DNA of 25,008 bases. It comes from an uncultured Dorea sp. Its GTDB lineage: Bacteria; Bacillota; Clostridia; Lachnospirales; Lachnospiraceae. The DNA lies in the NCBI GenBank assembly GCA_910588745.1, contig CAJURK010000040.1:1-25008 (forward strand), written 5' to 3'. The notes under the pieces were generated by a model that saw nothing but the letters and a program-made list of their open reading frames with translations, was not told the DNA's origin and made no database searches. The position numbers were made by a program, and so were the translations under genes. This document shows, piece by piece, positions 7,902-14,632 of the stretch (position 1 is the stretch's first letter; the number at the start of each line of letters is the position of its first letter).

Positions 7902-7951
7902 GCCCCAATTACTAAAAGAAGCGGAGCGCAGGGGAATTTAGTAATTGGGGC
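7902..7951. repeat. Perfect 15-bp inverted repeat (hairpin)
   Basis: The arms GCCCCAATTACTAAA (7902-7916) and TTTAGTAATTGGGGC (7937-7951) are exact reverse complements around a 20-nt purine-rich loop. The next bases are AGGGGATTTT, not a clean T tract, so it is a poor rho-independent terminator for the ATPase gene, although it is in the right place. It could be the end of a lost element or an RNA structural element. Confidence 0.75.
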
Positions 7952-8085
7952 AGGGGATTTTATGTGTGGAACTATTGAAACGGGACGGATGAAGGTGCGA
8001 GGTGTTATCTTATGGGAAAACGGCGGCTGATGATAGCGATCATAGTAGTATGTGTGTGTATTTTGGATTTTATTACCAGAATACG

Positions 8086-8288
8086 TCCCCGGAACGCCTG
8101 CCGGATCAGTTGGATGTGAAAGAGTATGGGGTCATCGTGACCAGAGAACTCCGCCAGGGACTTTTGCTTCCGAATCTGGAAGGTATAGATACGGTTGAGG
8201 AGCAGATTGCGATTGCAAAGCAGAAAGCTGGATTAAACCGTGGGAGGATGCAAAACTAGCGCGGTTTAAGGGGGTCAGGCATCATTGA
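8086..8288 (+). pseudogene. AMMECR1-domain protein, C-terminal remnant with frameshift
   Basis: The frame starting near 8086 reads DQLDVKEYGVIV, then RQGLLLPNLEGIDTVEEQ and IAIAKQKAG, the conserved C-terminal half of the AMMECR1 domain (the AmmeMemoRadiSam system protein A family). At about 8232 the frame breaks. Restoring one A in GGATTAAACCG gives AGIKPWEDAKLARFKGVRHH followed by TGA at 8286-8288, which is the family's usual C-terminus (ERFKVVRH-like). The N-terminal half of the domain is missing, and a different sequence lies upstream. It is therefore a truncated, frameshifted relic. The open frame 8002-8259 overlaps it but is not a real gene. Confidence 0.75.
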
Positions 8289-8332
8289 GCGGATAGGGGC
8301 GGCTCTATGCAGCATAGGTTGTTATCTTTTCA

Positions 8333-8440
8333 GTGGGAAGTGTTATAAAAGAATTAAGGGAAAAGAGAAAGCTGACGCAAAAGGAGCTTGCAGACAAAAT
8401 TAGCGTGAGCAATAAAACGGTATTAAAATGGATAATATGA
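8333..8440 (+). pseudogene. Truncated XRE-family helix-turn-helix
   Basis: Thirty-five codons read GSVIKELREKRKLTQKELAD then KISVSNKTVLKW before a stop at 8438. This matches the N-terminal HTH_3 of Xre/Cro-type regulators, which normally continues with S/A-x-W-E and a further helix. Here it ends just after the recognition helix, and I could not find the continuation in the other frames. A GTG at 8333 could start it, but no clear ribosome site precedes it. Most likely a decayed regulator gene; a short functional peptide is unlikely. Confidence 0.65.
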
Positions 8441-8509
8441 ATTTCCCATAGTTAAAGAAACCACACTAAATATGACGAAATTACGCTTATACAGAACCGC
8501 AAAAGATAG

Positions 8510-8555
8510 AAAGGCTTGATGTAAGTCATAGCTACTGCATTGAGCCTTTTTCTTT
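8510..8555 (+). terminator. Intrinsic terminator upstream of yceD promoter
   Basis: The arms AAAGGCTTGATG (8510-8521) and CATTGAGCCTTT (8538-8549) pair over 12 positions with two G-T wobbles, a 16-nt loop and a following T-rich run. It insulates the yceD-rpmF promoter from upstream read-through. Confidence 0.75.
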
Positions 8556-8604
8556 CCCACATTATCTCTAATTCCTGTCTAATATCTATAAGCTATCTAT
8601 AACG

Positions 8605-8636
8605 ATGAATGGAATTTTTAATGAATGGAATTTTTC
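8605..8636. repeat. 16-bp tandem duplication
   Basis: ATGAATGGAATTTTT occurs at 8605-8619 and again at 8621-8635, a 16-bp period differing only in the last base. Just before it, TATCTATAA is repeated at 8583-8591 and 8594-8602. These slippage-type duplications abut the 40-bp repeat. Confidence 0.7.
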
Positions 8637-8668
8637 GCAAATTGGGTTGACAAACCTCTTTTACATGG
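8629..8668 (+). repeat. 40-bp direct repeat, right copy
   Basis: Identical to 5824-5863. This copy runs into an intact -10 box and is part of the yceD promoter, so it is probably the original and the left copy the derived one. Confidence 0.9.
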
Positions 8669-8674
8669 TATAAT
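8647..8674 (+). promoter_or_regulatory. Promoter of yceD-rpmF
   Basis: TTGACA (8647-8652), a 16-bp spacer and TATAAT (8669-8674) are both perfect consensus boxes. Transcription would start near 8681, making the GTG at 8684 almost leaderless and favouring the ATG at 8702 as the yceD start. A strong constitutive promoter suits a ribosomal-protein transcript. Confidence 0.88.
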
Positions 8675-8701
8675 TATTTAGGTGTGAATAGGGGTGATTT
8701 T

Positions 8702-9229
8702 ATGTTATTGAACCTATCAGACGTTCTGGGTGAACAACATAAGACGATCGAGAGAGAGATTCCGGTGGAGATGGATTTTGTTGTACATGAGACATTTTCT
8801 TACCCAATCTTGTCGAAGGAGCCGCTTTTACTGAAGGTCGAGCATATAAAAGACAGAGAATTACTGATTACCGGGAAAGGCAGGCTGGTCTTGGAGATTC
8901 CTTGCGACAGGTGTTTAGAACCTGTAAAGACGGAATTGACGCTTGATTTTTGTAAGAATGTGGATCTGGATGCGTCAGATGGTGAACAGCCGGAAGAATT
9001 AGACGAGACCAATTATATTGACGGGTATGAACTCGATGCGGAGCAGCTCCTTCGCAACGAGGTACTAATAGGGTGGCCGACGAAGATTCTATGCGTGGAT
9101 GACTGCAAAGGCATCTGCAGCGTATGTGGTCAAAACCTGAACAAAGGAACCTGTAGCTGTGAAGATACAGGCCTTGACCCTAGAATGTCAGTTATCCGCG
9201 ACGTATTTAAGAATTTTAAGGAGGTGTAA
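8702..9229 (+). CDS. yceD: YceD/DUF177-family protein
   Basis: This 175-residue DUF177 protein is the usual partner of rpmF; in E. coli YceD and in plants the family is linked to 23S rRNA accumulation. Features are the N-terminal MLLNLSDVLGE, a CDRC motif in the middle and a C-terminal cysteine cluster CVDDCKGICSVCGQ plus CSC, likely zinc-binding in Firmicutes. The start ATG 8702 has AGGGGTG (8690-8696) 5 nt upstream; an in-frame GTG at 8684 would add six residues but lies at the transcription start. It is cotranscribed with rpmF, 3 nt downstream. Confidence 0.9.
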   Translation: MLLNLSDVLGEQHKTIEREIPVEMDFVVHETFSYPILSKEPLLLKVEHIKDRELLITGKGRLVLEIPCDRCLEPVKTELTLDFCKNVDLDASDGEQPEELDETNYIDGYELDAEQLLRNEVLIGWPTKILCVDDCKGICSVCGQNLNKGTCSCEDTGLDPRMSVIRDVFKNFKEV

Positions 9230-9232
9230 CCT

Positions 9233-9412
9233 ATGTCAATTTGTCCAAAGAATAAATCTTCTAAAGCAAGAAGAGATAAGAGAAGAGCGAACTGGAAGAT
9301 GAGCGCGCCGAATCTTGTAAAGTGCAGCAAGTGCGGCGAGCTGATGATGCCTCACAGAGTTTGCAAGTCTTGTGGATCTTACAACAAAAAAGAAATTATC
9401 GCAATGGATTAA
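9233..9412 (+). CDS. rpmF: 50S ribosomal protein bL32
   Basis: This 59-residue ribosomal protein starts MSICPKNKSSKARRDKRRAN and carries two CxxC pairs, Cys31/Cys34 and Cys44/Cys47, the zinc-ribbon form of bL32. Its ATG is 3 nt after the yceD stop, and AAGGAGG lies within the end of yceD. It is followed directly by a strong terminator. In most Firmicutes plsX comes next; here an 8-kb sugar cluster does. Confidence 0.95.
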   Translation: MSICPKNKSSKARRDKRRANWKMSAPNLVKCSKCGELMMPHRVCKSCGSYNKKEIIAMD

Positions 9413-9424
9413 TCAAAGCAGACG

Positions 9425-9459
9425 AAAGGGTTTCCGAAGATCATCGGGAACCCTTTTTT
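9425..9459 (+). terminator. Intrinsic terminator of yceD-rpmF
   Basis: The arms AAAGGGTTTCCGA (9425-9437) and TCGGGAACCCTTT (9444-9456) pair with one internal mismatch, a 6-nt loop and a T6 run. It separates rpmF from everything downstream, so plsX needs its own promoter. Confidence 0.9.
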
Positions 9460-9492
9460 GACGGCTTTTTTTATGTAAGGAGGGTCTGTAAT

Positions 9493-10494
9493 TTAAAAAT
9501 CCGTAGATTCGCGGATAATGAGTTCCGTATCTAAAATAAACCGCTGCGGCAGCTTGGAGGGGTCGGCGATCATGGACAGAAGCTGCGTGCAGGCCATAAA
9601 GCCCATATCGTGCTTCGGCTGGTTGATGGTGGTGATGTTCGGCGTAGTCATAACGGAGATGTCGATGTTGTCAAAACCAGCTACCATAATGTCCTGGGGA
9701 ACCCGGTAACCTTCTAAGGCGCAGGCTCTTAAGGCGGCGGCCGCCATGATGTCGGATACGCAGAAGATGGCGTCGGGCAGCACGGCGCTTTTGAGCAATG
9801 CGGAAATAGCGGGAACGGCAGTGCTGAAATTACCGTCAGGTACCGTGACGATATGGGAAGGATTTACGGCGATGCCCGCCTGTTCTAATATGTCTTGGTA
9901 ACCCTGGAGACGCAGCTTCGCGTAGGTATAGCGGGCCGGGTCGCAGTTCACAAGGGCGATGTTTTTTCGTCCGGTTGTCAGGATATAACGCAGCATTTTT
10001 CTGGTAGCTTCTAAATTGTCAATCGTAATATAAGAAATGTCGTTTACCTCGTTGAATTCACTGCATTGAACCAGAGGAGTGCGCATCTTTAACTGTTCGA
10101 GTACTTCAGTATCTAGCTTTTGCATGATCACAACGCCGGAAATGTCGGATTGGCTAATAAAATTCGTAATTTGGTGAATATTAAATTTTGACAGGGTTTC
10201 ATTCACGATCAATAGCTGGCAGCTATGTTTATTTGCAGCGTCCTGGATGCCTAATACAATATCCGTGTAAAAGGGGTTGTTAAATACGGGTACAATTGCG
10301 AGAATGCGCATGTCGTGGGTGATAGGGGCAATGGCGTCCGGAAGGATTCCGCCTAATTCTTCAATTGCGTGGTAGATGATTTTCAACGTCGCATGCTTGA
10401 CGAGATGAGGTTGTTTCAAAGCCCGTGAAATGGTTGAAACAGATAGCCCGGTTTTCTCGGCTATTTTCATGTAAGGGATATTCGATTTGTTCAT
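9493..10494 (-). CDS. LacI/GalR-family transcriptional repressor
   Basis: This 333-residue regulator has an N-terminal helix-turn-helix (KIAEKTGLSVSTISRALKQP, about residues 9-28) followed by a periplasmic-binding-protein-like effector domain (ILAIVPVFNNPFYTDIVLGI, later DAIFCVSDIMAAAALR and VAGFDNIDISVMTTPNITTI). The reading frame extends back to a TTG at 10548, but that lies inside the gene's own promoter (-35/-10 at 10561-10533), while the ATG at 10494 has GGAG 10-11 nt upstream; I therefore start there. It is divergent from the second sugar operon and most likely controls it, responding to the imported sugar. Confidence 0.9.
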   Translation of the reverse strand: MNKSNIPYMKIAEKTGLSVSTISRALKQPHLVKHATLKIIYHAIEELGGILPDAIAPITHDMRILAIVPVFNNPFYTDIVLGIQDAANKHSCQLLIVNETLSKFNIHQITNFISQSDISGVVIMQKLDTEVLEQLKMRTPLVQCSEFNEVNDISYITIDNLEATRKMLRYILTTGRKNIALVNCDPARYTYAKLRLQGYQDILEQAGIAVNPSHIVTVPDGNFSTAVPAISALLKSAVLPDAIFCVSDIMAAAALRACALEGYRVPQDIMVAGFDNIDISVMTTPNITTINQPKHDMGFMACTQLLSMIADPSKLPQRFILDTELIIRESTDF

Positions 10495-10532
10495 GAGATA
10501 TGTTCTCCGTTTAAAATTATGATATGTCTTAT

Positions 10533-10561
10533 ATAATATAGGATTCAAATTTCTGCGTCAA
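10533..10561 (-). promoter_or_regulatory. Promoter of the LacI-family gene
   Basis: On the minus strand TTGACG (10561-10556) and TATTAT (10538-10533) are separated by 17 bp. Transcription would start near 10526, about 30 nt before the chosen ATG at 10494. Confidence 0.65.
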
Positions 10562-10762
10562 GCAATAAAAAGAAATGAAATGAAAAAAATGTATTAAAAT
10601 GAAAAATCATAAATTAGTAAATAAAATCAATATGGAAAAAATACACAAGATAAATCGTTTTTGTGAATTGATATAAGGGTAAATTAAATAATATTTTCTC
10701 GCAAAAATGAAAAACTAATGAAAAAATTTCTGAAAATGAATGAAAACTAATGAAATATTTCA

Positions 10763-10791
10763 TTGACAATTAATAAACAAAATGCAATAAT
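10763..10791 (+). promoter_or_regulatory. Promoter of the second sugar operon
   Basis: TTGACA (10763-10768) and AATAAT (10786-10791) have a 17-bp spacer, 6/6 and 5/6 matches. The palindrome TGAAATATTTCA ends at 10762, touching the -35 box, where a bound repressor would block polymerase. Confidence 0.75.
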
Positions 10792-10841
10792 GTGTATAAC
10801 AAAATAAGTACAGCAACATTGGTTGCGGAAGGAGGAGAATT

Positions 10842-11909
10842 ATGAAAAATATCAAGAAAATTCTGGCAGTTTTACTTGCCGGAGCAATGCTGGTTTCGCT
10901 GGCTGCCTGTTCATCCGGAAACGATGGGAAAGAAGAGACAAAACCCGCGGAAGAGGATGCGGGAGAAGAATCGGCCGACAGAGTAAAGATCGGTTACATT
11001 TCGCCCGGACCAGACACCTGGTATCTGCGTGCGGAAGAAGGCGCGAAGTGGGCTTGCGAAAAGGCGGGAGCTGAATTTTTGTCGGTAAATTCTAACCGTG
11101 ATTCTGAGCAGGAGCAGACCAACATCAATTATCTGATCGACGAGGGCGTTGACTGCATCGTTATCCTGTCCTGGAACGAAGCGGGCTGCGTAGCCGCTGC
11201 TGAAAAGTGTAAAGAAGCCGGCATTGGCTGCGTGGTGTTTGACGCCTGCGGCGTTATGAAGAATCATGACGTTGATATTGCGGCTTCCGTAGATTTTGAC
11301 TGGCAGAGCATGGGCGGCACCTATGTTGACTGGATGAACGATACATATCCGGGAGAGGATTATGTATTCATCAACGGAACGGTTGACAGCGTCGTATGTC
11401 AGACTGTCGAGGCCAGCTTAAAACAGGCGACGGCTGACTCCGGCAAGATGGAGTGCTTAGATATCCGATACGGAGAATATGACCCTGAAAAAGCGGCGAA
11501 TGAAGTGGAAGACCTTGTGAATTCTGATCTGGATTTCTCTATTATCGGCGTCATCAACGAAGACTGCGCGGCTGCAATTATCACACGTCTTCAGGATTTG
11601 AAGGTGGCGGATCAGTATCATGTATTTGCGCAGAACGGTTCTGAGACAGGCGCAGAGCTGATGAAGGCAGGTTCTCTTGAATTTACGATTGCATCTTCGC
11701 CGGGATTGGAAGGAGCGGTTGCGGTATTTGCGGGAATTGACGCTGTGAATAATGACAAAGAGCCAAATCAGTTTATTGACTGTCCAATTGCTTCCGTAAC
11801 GCCGGATAAAGCGGATGATCCGGAAGCCATCATTTCCTGGTCTGTTGACGAGGAAGCGTGGACATCCATTATTAAAGAGAGCTTTTCTGACTATGCATAC
11901 TTTTTCTAA
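10842..11909 (+). CDS. Sugar-binding lipoprotein (ribose-type ABC importer)
   Basis: This 355-residue binding protein has a signal peptide MKNIKKILAVLLAGAMLVSL and lipobox LAAC (Cys23), an acidic linker, then a Peripla_BP_4-type fold (KIGYISPGPDTWYLRAEEGA, DEGVDCIVILSWN). It is some 35 residues longer than the RbsB-like protein at 4843 and clearly diverged from it, for instance lacking the NPFF motif, so the ligand probably differs. AGGAGGAG at 10830-10837 precedes the ATG. It is the first gene of the operon and is separated from the ATPase gene by a structured 217-nt gap, consistent with higher expression of the binding protein. Confidence 0.88.
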   Translation: MKNIKKILAVLLAGAMLVSLAACSSGNDGKEETKPAEEDAGEESADRVKIGYISPGPDTWYLRAEEGAKWACEKAGAEFLSVNSNRDSEQEQTNINYLIDEGVDCIVILSWNEAGCVAAAEKCKEAGIGCVVFDACGVMKNHDVDIAASVDFDWQSMGGTYVDWMNDTYPGEDYVFINGTVDSVVCQTVEASLKQATADSGKMECLDIRYGEYDPEKAANEVEDLVNSDLDFSIIGVINEDCAAAIITRLQDLKVADQYHVFAQNGSETGAELMKAGSLEFTIASSPGLEGAVAVFAGIDAVNNDKEPNQFIDCPIASVTPDKADDPEAIISWSVDEEAWTSIIKESFSDYAYFF

Positions 11910-11934
11910 TACAACGAATATTTGACTTAGAAAG

Positions 11935-12038
11935 GAAGGGGCTATCGGAAAATGATACCTTTGCCCAATATATTGTCTGTTCAATTTGAGAGCGCGGCAA
12001 CGTATTGCGGGTAAATTACATTTCCCGAAAGCCCCTTC
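11935..12038 (+). other. Long inverted repeat / RNA hairpin between binding-protein and ATPase genes
   Basis: The 19-nt arms at 11935-11953 and 12020-12038 are complementary except at two positions (core GAAGGGGCT / AGCCCCTTC), around a 66-nt loop. The left arm contains a ribosome-site-like GGAAGGGG that would serve a 20-codon frame (ATG 11952, stop 12012-12014), so pairing would hide it. No T run follows. Likely an mRNA-stabilising or processing structure that favours binding-protein expression; an attenuator or leader peptide is possible but unproven. Confidence 0.55.
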
Positions 12039-12126
12039 TCCAATATTATGGTACTGGGATTAGGGAGCAGGAAACGCGGGGCAATCCTTGTATCGTATCC
12101 AATATATTAGGAGAGATGGTGAGGCT

Positions 12127-13608
12127 ATGGATAAATTATTGGAACTGGAAAATATCTCGAAATCATATTCAGGAGTTGAAGTATTAAAGGACGTAACAAT
12201 TGATTTATCAGAAGGCGAAGTGCTGTGCTTTGTAGGAGAGAACGGAGCCGGGAAATCTACGCTGATCAAGATTATTTCCGGCGCCATATGGCCGGACGGC
12301 GGAACGGTCAGATATTTTGGGAAAGAGTACGAAAAGCTTCATCCAAGGAAGGTGATCGACCTTGGAATAGCGACGATTTATCAGGAGATTGATCTGGTGG
12401 ATAATCTGACGGTGGCGGAGAATATATTTTTAGGCTGCGAGCTGAAAAACAAGTTTGGCTTTATCGACGCAAAAGGACAGGAGCGGCAGGCGGACGAATT
12501 GATTGAAAGACTGAATCTGGACGCGATTCGAGGCAGTATGCTTCTGGCGGATCTTTCAACAGCCCAGAAACAATGCGTACAGATTATAAAAGCGCTGAAA
12601 AATGATGCGAAAATCCTGATTTTGGATGAGCCTACGGCTTCATTGGGAGATAAGGAGACGAAGGCGTTGCTTGAACTGGTAAAGCATTTATCCGGTCAGG
12701 GGATGGGGATTATCTATATTTCTCATTTCATTGAGGAATTGTTTGAAATCGGGGATACGCTGCTGATTCTAAAGGACGGCAGGCAGACGGCGGTAAGAAA
12801 GACGAAGGAAACCACGCCGGAGCAGGTGATTCACGATATGATTGGGCGCGACGCGGCGAGTTTCTATCAGAGAGAATATTTTGAGATTGGAAACAGAGTT
12901 TTAAGGGCAGAGCATTATGCGAACCGGCACACAGTTCACGACGTGAGTTTTGAAATGAGGTCAGGGGAAGTGTTTGGCTTCGGCGGTCTGGTGGGCGCGG
13001 GCAGAACGGAACTGGTAAGGATGATTTACGGAGCGGACGCCAAATTAGACGGGAAATTATATCTGGATGACAGAGAACTTACTCCGCACAGCCCAAAGGA
13101 CGCGATCCGAAAAGGTGTGTTTATGATTTCGGAGGACAGAAAAGGAGAGGGTCTTCTTACGCTGCGGTCGGTGAAAGAGAATATTATGATTACCCATAAT
13201 GAAGAGAAGGAATGGATCCGGCTTAAAAGGGAATCCAAGCAGGTGGAAGAAAGTATTGATACGTTCGGCATCAAGGTACCCAGCCAGAATGCGGAAGTAA
13301 CAAACTTATCGGGAGGCAATCAGCAGAAAACGATTATCGCAAGGTGCGTGATGGATCCGGGAGACGTGTATATATTCGACGAGCCTACGAAGGGCGTGGA
13401 TGTGGGCGCGAAAGAGGAGATCTATAAGCATATTTTATCGCTTGCGAAGGAAGATAAGTTTGTAATTCTTATTTCTTCGGATATGCCGGAGCTGCTCTCT
13501 ATGAGCGACCGGATCGGCGTTATGTGCGGAGGGAAGCTTTCCTGTATTTTGAATGCGAAAGAGACGACAGAGGATGAACTTATGAGAAAGTATTTGGGAT
13601 TTTCGTAG
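12127..13608 (+). CDS. Sugar ABC importer, double ATPase (RbsA/MglA-like)
   Basis: This 493-residue tandem ABC protein has Walker A GENGAGKST (37-45), an atypical first signature LSTAQKQ (143-149) and LILDEPTAS (Asp167). The second domain has GGLVGAGRTELV, where arginine replaces the Walker A lysine as in many RbsA-type proteins, then LSGGNQQK and IFDEPTKGVDVG. I start at ATG 12127 (MDKLLELENISKSYSG); the frame continues upstream to a TTG at 12088, but the canonical N-terminus begins here. The ribosome site is modest (AGGAGAG, 13 nt away, or GGTGAGG, very close). It pairs with the permease 20 nt downstream. Confidence 0.92.
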   Translation: MDKLLELENISKSYSGVEVLKDVTIDLSEGEVLCFVGENGAGKSTLIKIISGAIWPDGGTVRYFGKEYEKLHPRKVIDLGIATIYQEIDLVDNLTVAENIFLGCELKNKFGFIDAKGQERQADELIERLNLDAIRGSMLLADLSTAQKQCVQIIKALKNDAKILILDEPTASLGDKETKALLELVKHLSGQGMGIIYISHFIEELFEIGDTLLILKDGRQTAVRKTKETTPEQVIHDMIGRDAASFYQREYFEIGNRVLRAEHYANRHTVHDVSFEMRSGEVFGFGGLVGAGRTELVRMIYGADAKLDGKLYLDDRELTPHSPKDAIRKGVFMISEDRKGEGLLTLRSVKENIMITHNEEKEWIRLKRESKQVEESIDTFGIKVPSQNAEVTNLSGGNQQKTIIARCVMDPGDVYIFDEPTKGVDVGAKEEIYKHILSLAKEDKFVILISSDMPELLSMSDRIGVMCGGKLSCILNAKETTEDELMRKYLGFS

Positions 13609-13628
13609 ACTGATTTTGGAGGGACATT

Positions 13629-14606
13629 ATGGAAGATAAGAAAAAGAACAAGTCAAGAGTGTTGAAATTGCTGACGTCGCAGCCGTTTATTCTTTTTGTT
13701 TTTATTATACTGGTGGCTGTAGTTACCAACTCCATCAACAGCAAATTTCTCACATGGGGAACCATCAACAGTATTCTGGGGCAGGCGGCCGGACTAGGGC
13801 TTGTGTCGGCGGGCGCTACGGTTCTTGTTATATCAGGCCATTTTGATATTTCTACCGGCCGGATGGTAGGGCTTTCTATGTGCGCTATGGCGATTATGCT
13901 GAACGCAGGGATGAATCCGGCGGCGGTATCGCTTCTGGGTATTCTGATCTGTGTGGCGTGTTCCGTGTTTAACGGCGCTGTAGCCATTGCGTTTGGAGCG
14001 CCGTCCTTTGTGGTAACCCTTGCTACCCAGAATATTTATTACAGCATCGCATTGCTTTTGACCAACGGATATATGCAGACCCTTTATGGGAAATACAGAA
14101 CGCTTGCGTCCCATAATCTTTTCGGGGTATTTCCGCTGATTTATCTCATCTTAATTCTGGGGTTTGTAGCTATTTATGTGCTGCTTAAGCATACGAGGAC
14201 GGGACGCCATGTCTATGCCATCGGAACAAATGAGCGCGCCGCTTATATTTCCGGTGTAAATATTAAGTTCAGCAAGCTGAAATTTTTCCTGATCAGCGGC
14301 GTGCTGGTTGGGATAGCAAGTATGCTGATGCTCTCAAGGATCAGCGCCGCGCAGGCGACGACGGGGTATGGAATGGAGACGGAGGCGATCGGAGCGGTTG
14401 TCATCGGCGGATCCTCGATCAACGGAGGAAAAGGAGGCGTTGTGGGTACGTTTATGGGTGTGATTCTTTTAAGTATGATATCTACAGCGATTAATATGCT
14501 CCACATTAATGCCTTTTATGAATATATGGTATACGGGATCGTGATTTTGCTTGCATTGGCAATCACTGCAATACGCAACTATACGGTACAAAAGCAGAAC
14601 GGCTGA
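13629..14606 (+). CDS. Sugar ABC importer permease (RbsC-like)
   Basis: This 325-residue hydrophobic membrane protein of the BPD_transp_2 family has an N-terminal cytosolic stretch of lysines, then many hydrophobic segments. It carries the family motif ISGHFDISTGRMVGLS (an equivalent of the GEIDLSVGS motif in the RbsC at 3874), then APSFVVTLATQNIYYSIA and GGSSINGGKGGVVGTFMG near the C-terminus. A GGAGG ribosome site precedes the ATG. It forms the channel for the ATPase encoded just upstream. Confidence 0.9.
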   Translation: MEDKKKNKSRVLKLLTSQPFILFVFIILVAVVTNSINSKFLTWGTINSILGQAAGLGLVSAGATVLVISGHFDISTGRMVGLSMCAMAIMLNAGMNPAAVSLLGILICVACSVFNGAVAIAFGAPSFVVTLATQNIYYSIALLLTNGYMQTLYGKYRTLASHNLFGVFPLIYLILILGFVAIYVLLKHTRTGRHVYAIGTNERAAYISGVNIKFSKLKFFLISGVLVGIASMLMLSRISAAQATTGYGMETEAIGAVVIGGSSINGGKGGVVGTFMGVILLSMISTAINMLHINAFYEYMVYGIVILLALAITAIRNYTVQKQNG

Positions 14607-14632
14607 TAGGCCGGGAAACGGAGGGAGATTGG

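Larger units (their letters stand above)
7834..8701. other. Gene-remnant stretch
   Basis: No intact gene is present. In order it contains an arm resembling 6078-6117 (7850-7882), a perfect 15-bp hairpin (7902-7951), short unassigned reading frames (7962-8030 and 8012-8116), an AMMECR1 remnant with a frameshift (8086-8288), a truncated XRE helix-turn-helix (8333-8440), a terminator (8510-8555), two small tandem duplications (8583-8602 and 8605-8636), and the yceD promoter. The mixture of fragments suggests repeated insertion and deletion. Confidence 0.7.
10495..10841. promoter_or_regulatory. Divergent control region between lacI-type gene and sugar operon
   Basis: An AT-rich 347-bp gap holds promoters for both directions. 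It contains two near-identical blocks, ATGAAAAACTAATGAAA (10707-10723) and ATGAAAACTAATGAAA (10740-10755), 33 bp apart (about three helical turns). Each runs into a GAAA-spacer-TTTC inverted motif: GAAAAAATTTC at 10720-10730 and the perfect palindrome TGAAATATTTCA at 10751-10762, next to the -35 box. These are the best operator candidates. A further inverted pair, GCAAC/GTTGC (10813-10826), lies in the leader. Confidence 0.6.

Noticed and set aside
8002..8259. 85-codon open frame as an intact gene
   Set aside because: Its C-terminal two thirds is AMMECR1 homology that breaks frame before the family's end, its N-terminus has no family match, and the GTG start has no good ribosome site. Treated as a pseudogene.
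9322..9534. 70-codon plus-strand frame overlapping rpmF
   Set aside because: Out of frame with rpmF, runs through the rpmF terminator, and has no recognisable motif.
10823..11074. 83-codon frame overlapping the binding-protein start
   Set aside because: The overlapping frame encodes a textbook lipoprotein signal peptide with a strong ribosome site; this one is a shadow.
12005..12187. 60-codon frame upstream of and overlapping the ATPase gene
   Set aside because: Lies across the hairpin arm and into the ATPase gene in the wrong frame; no ribosome site or motif.
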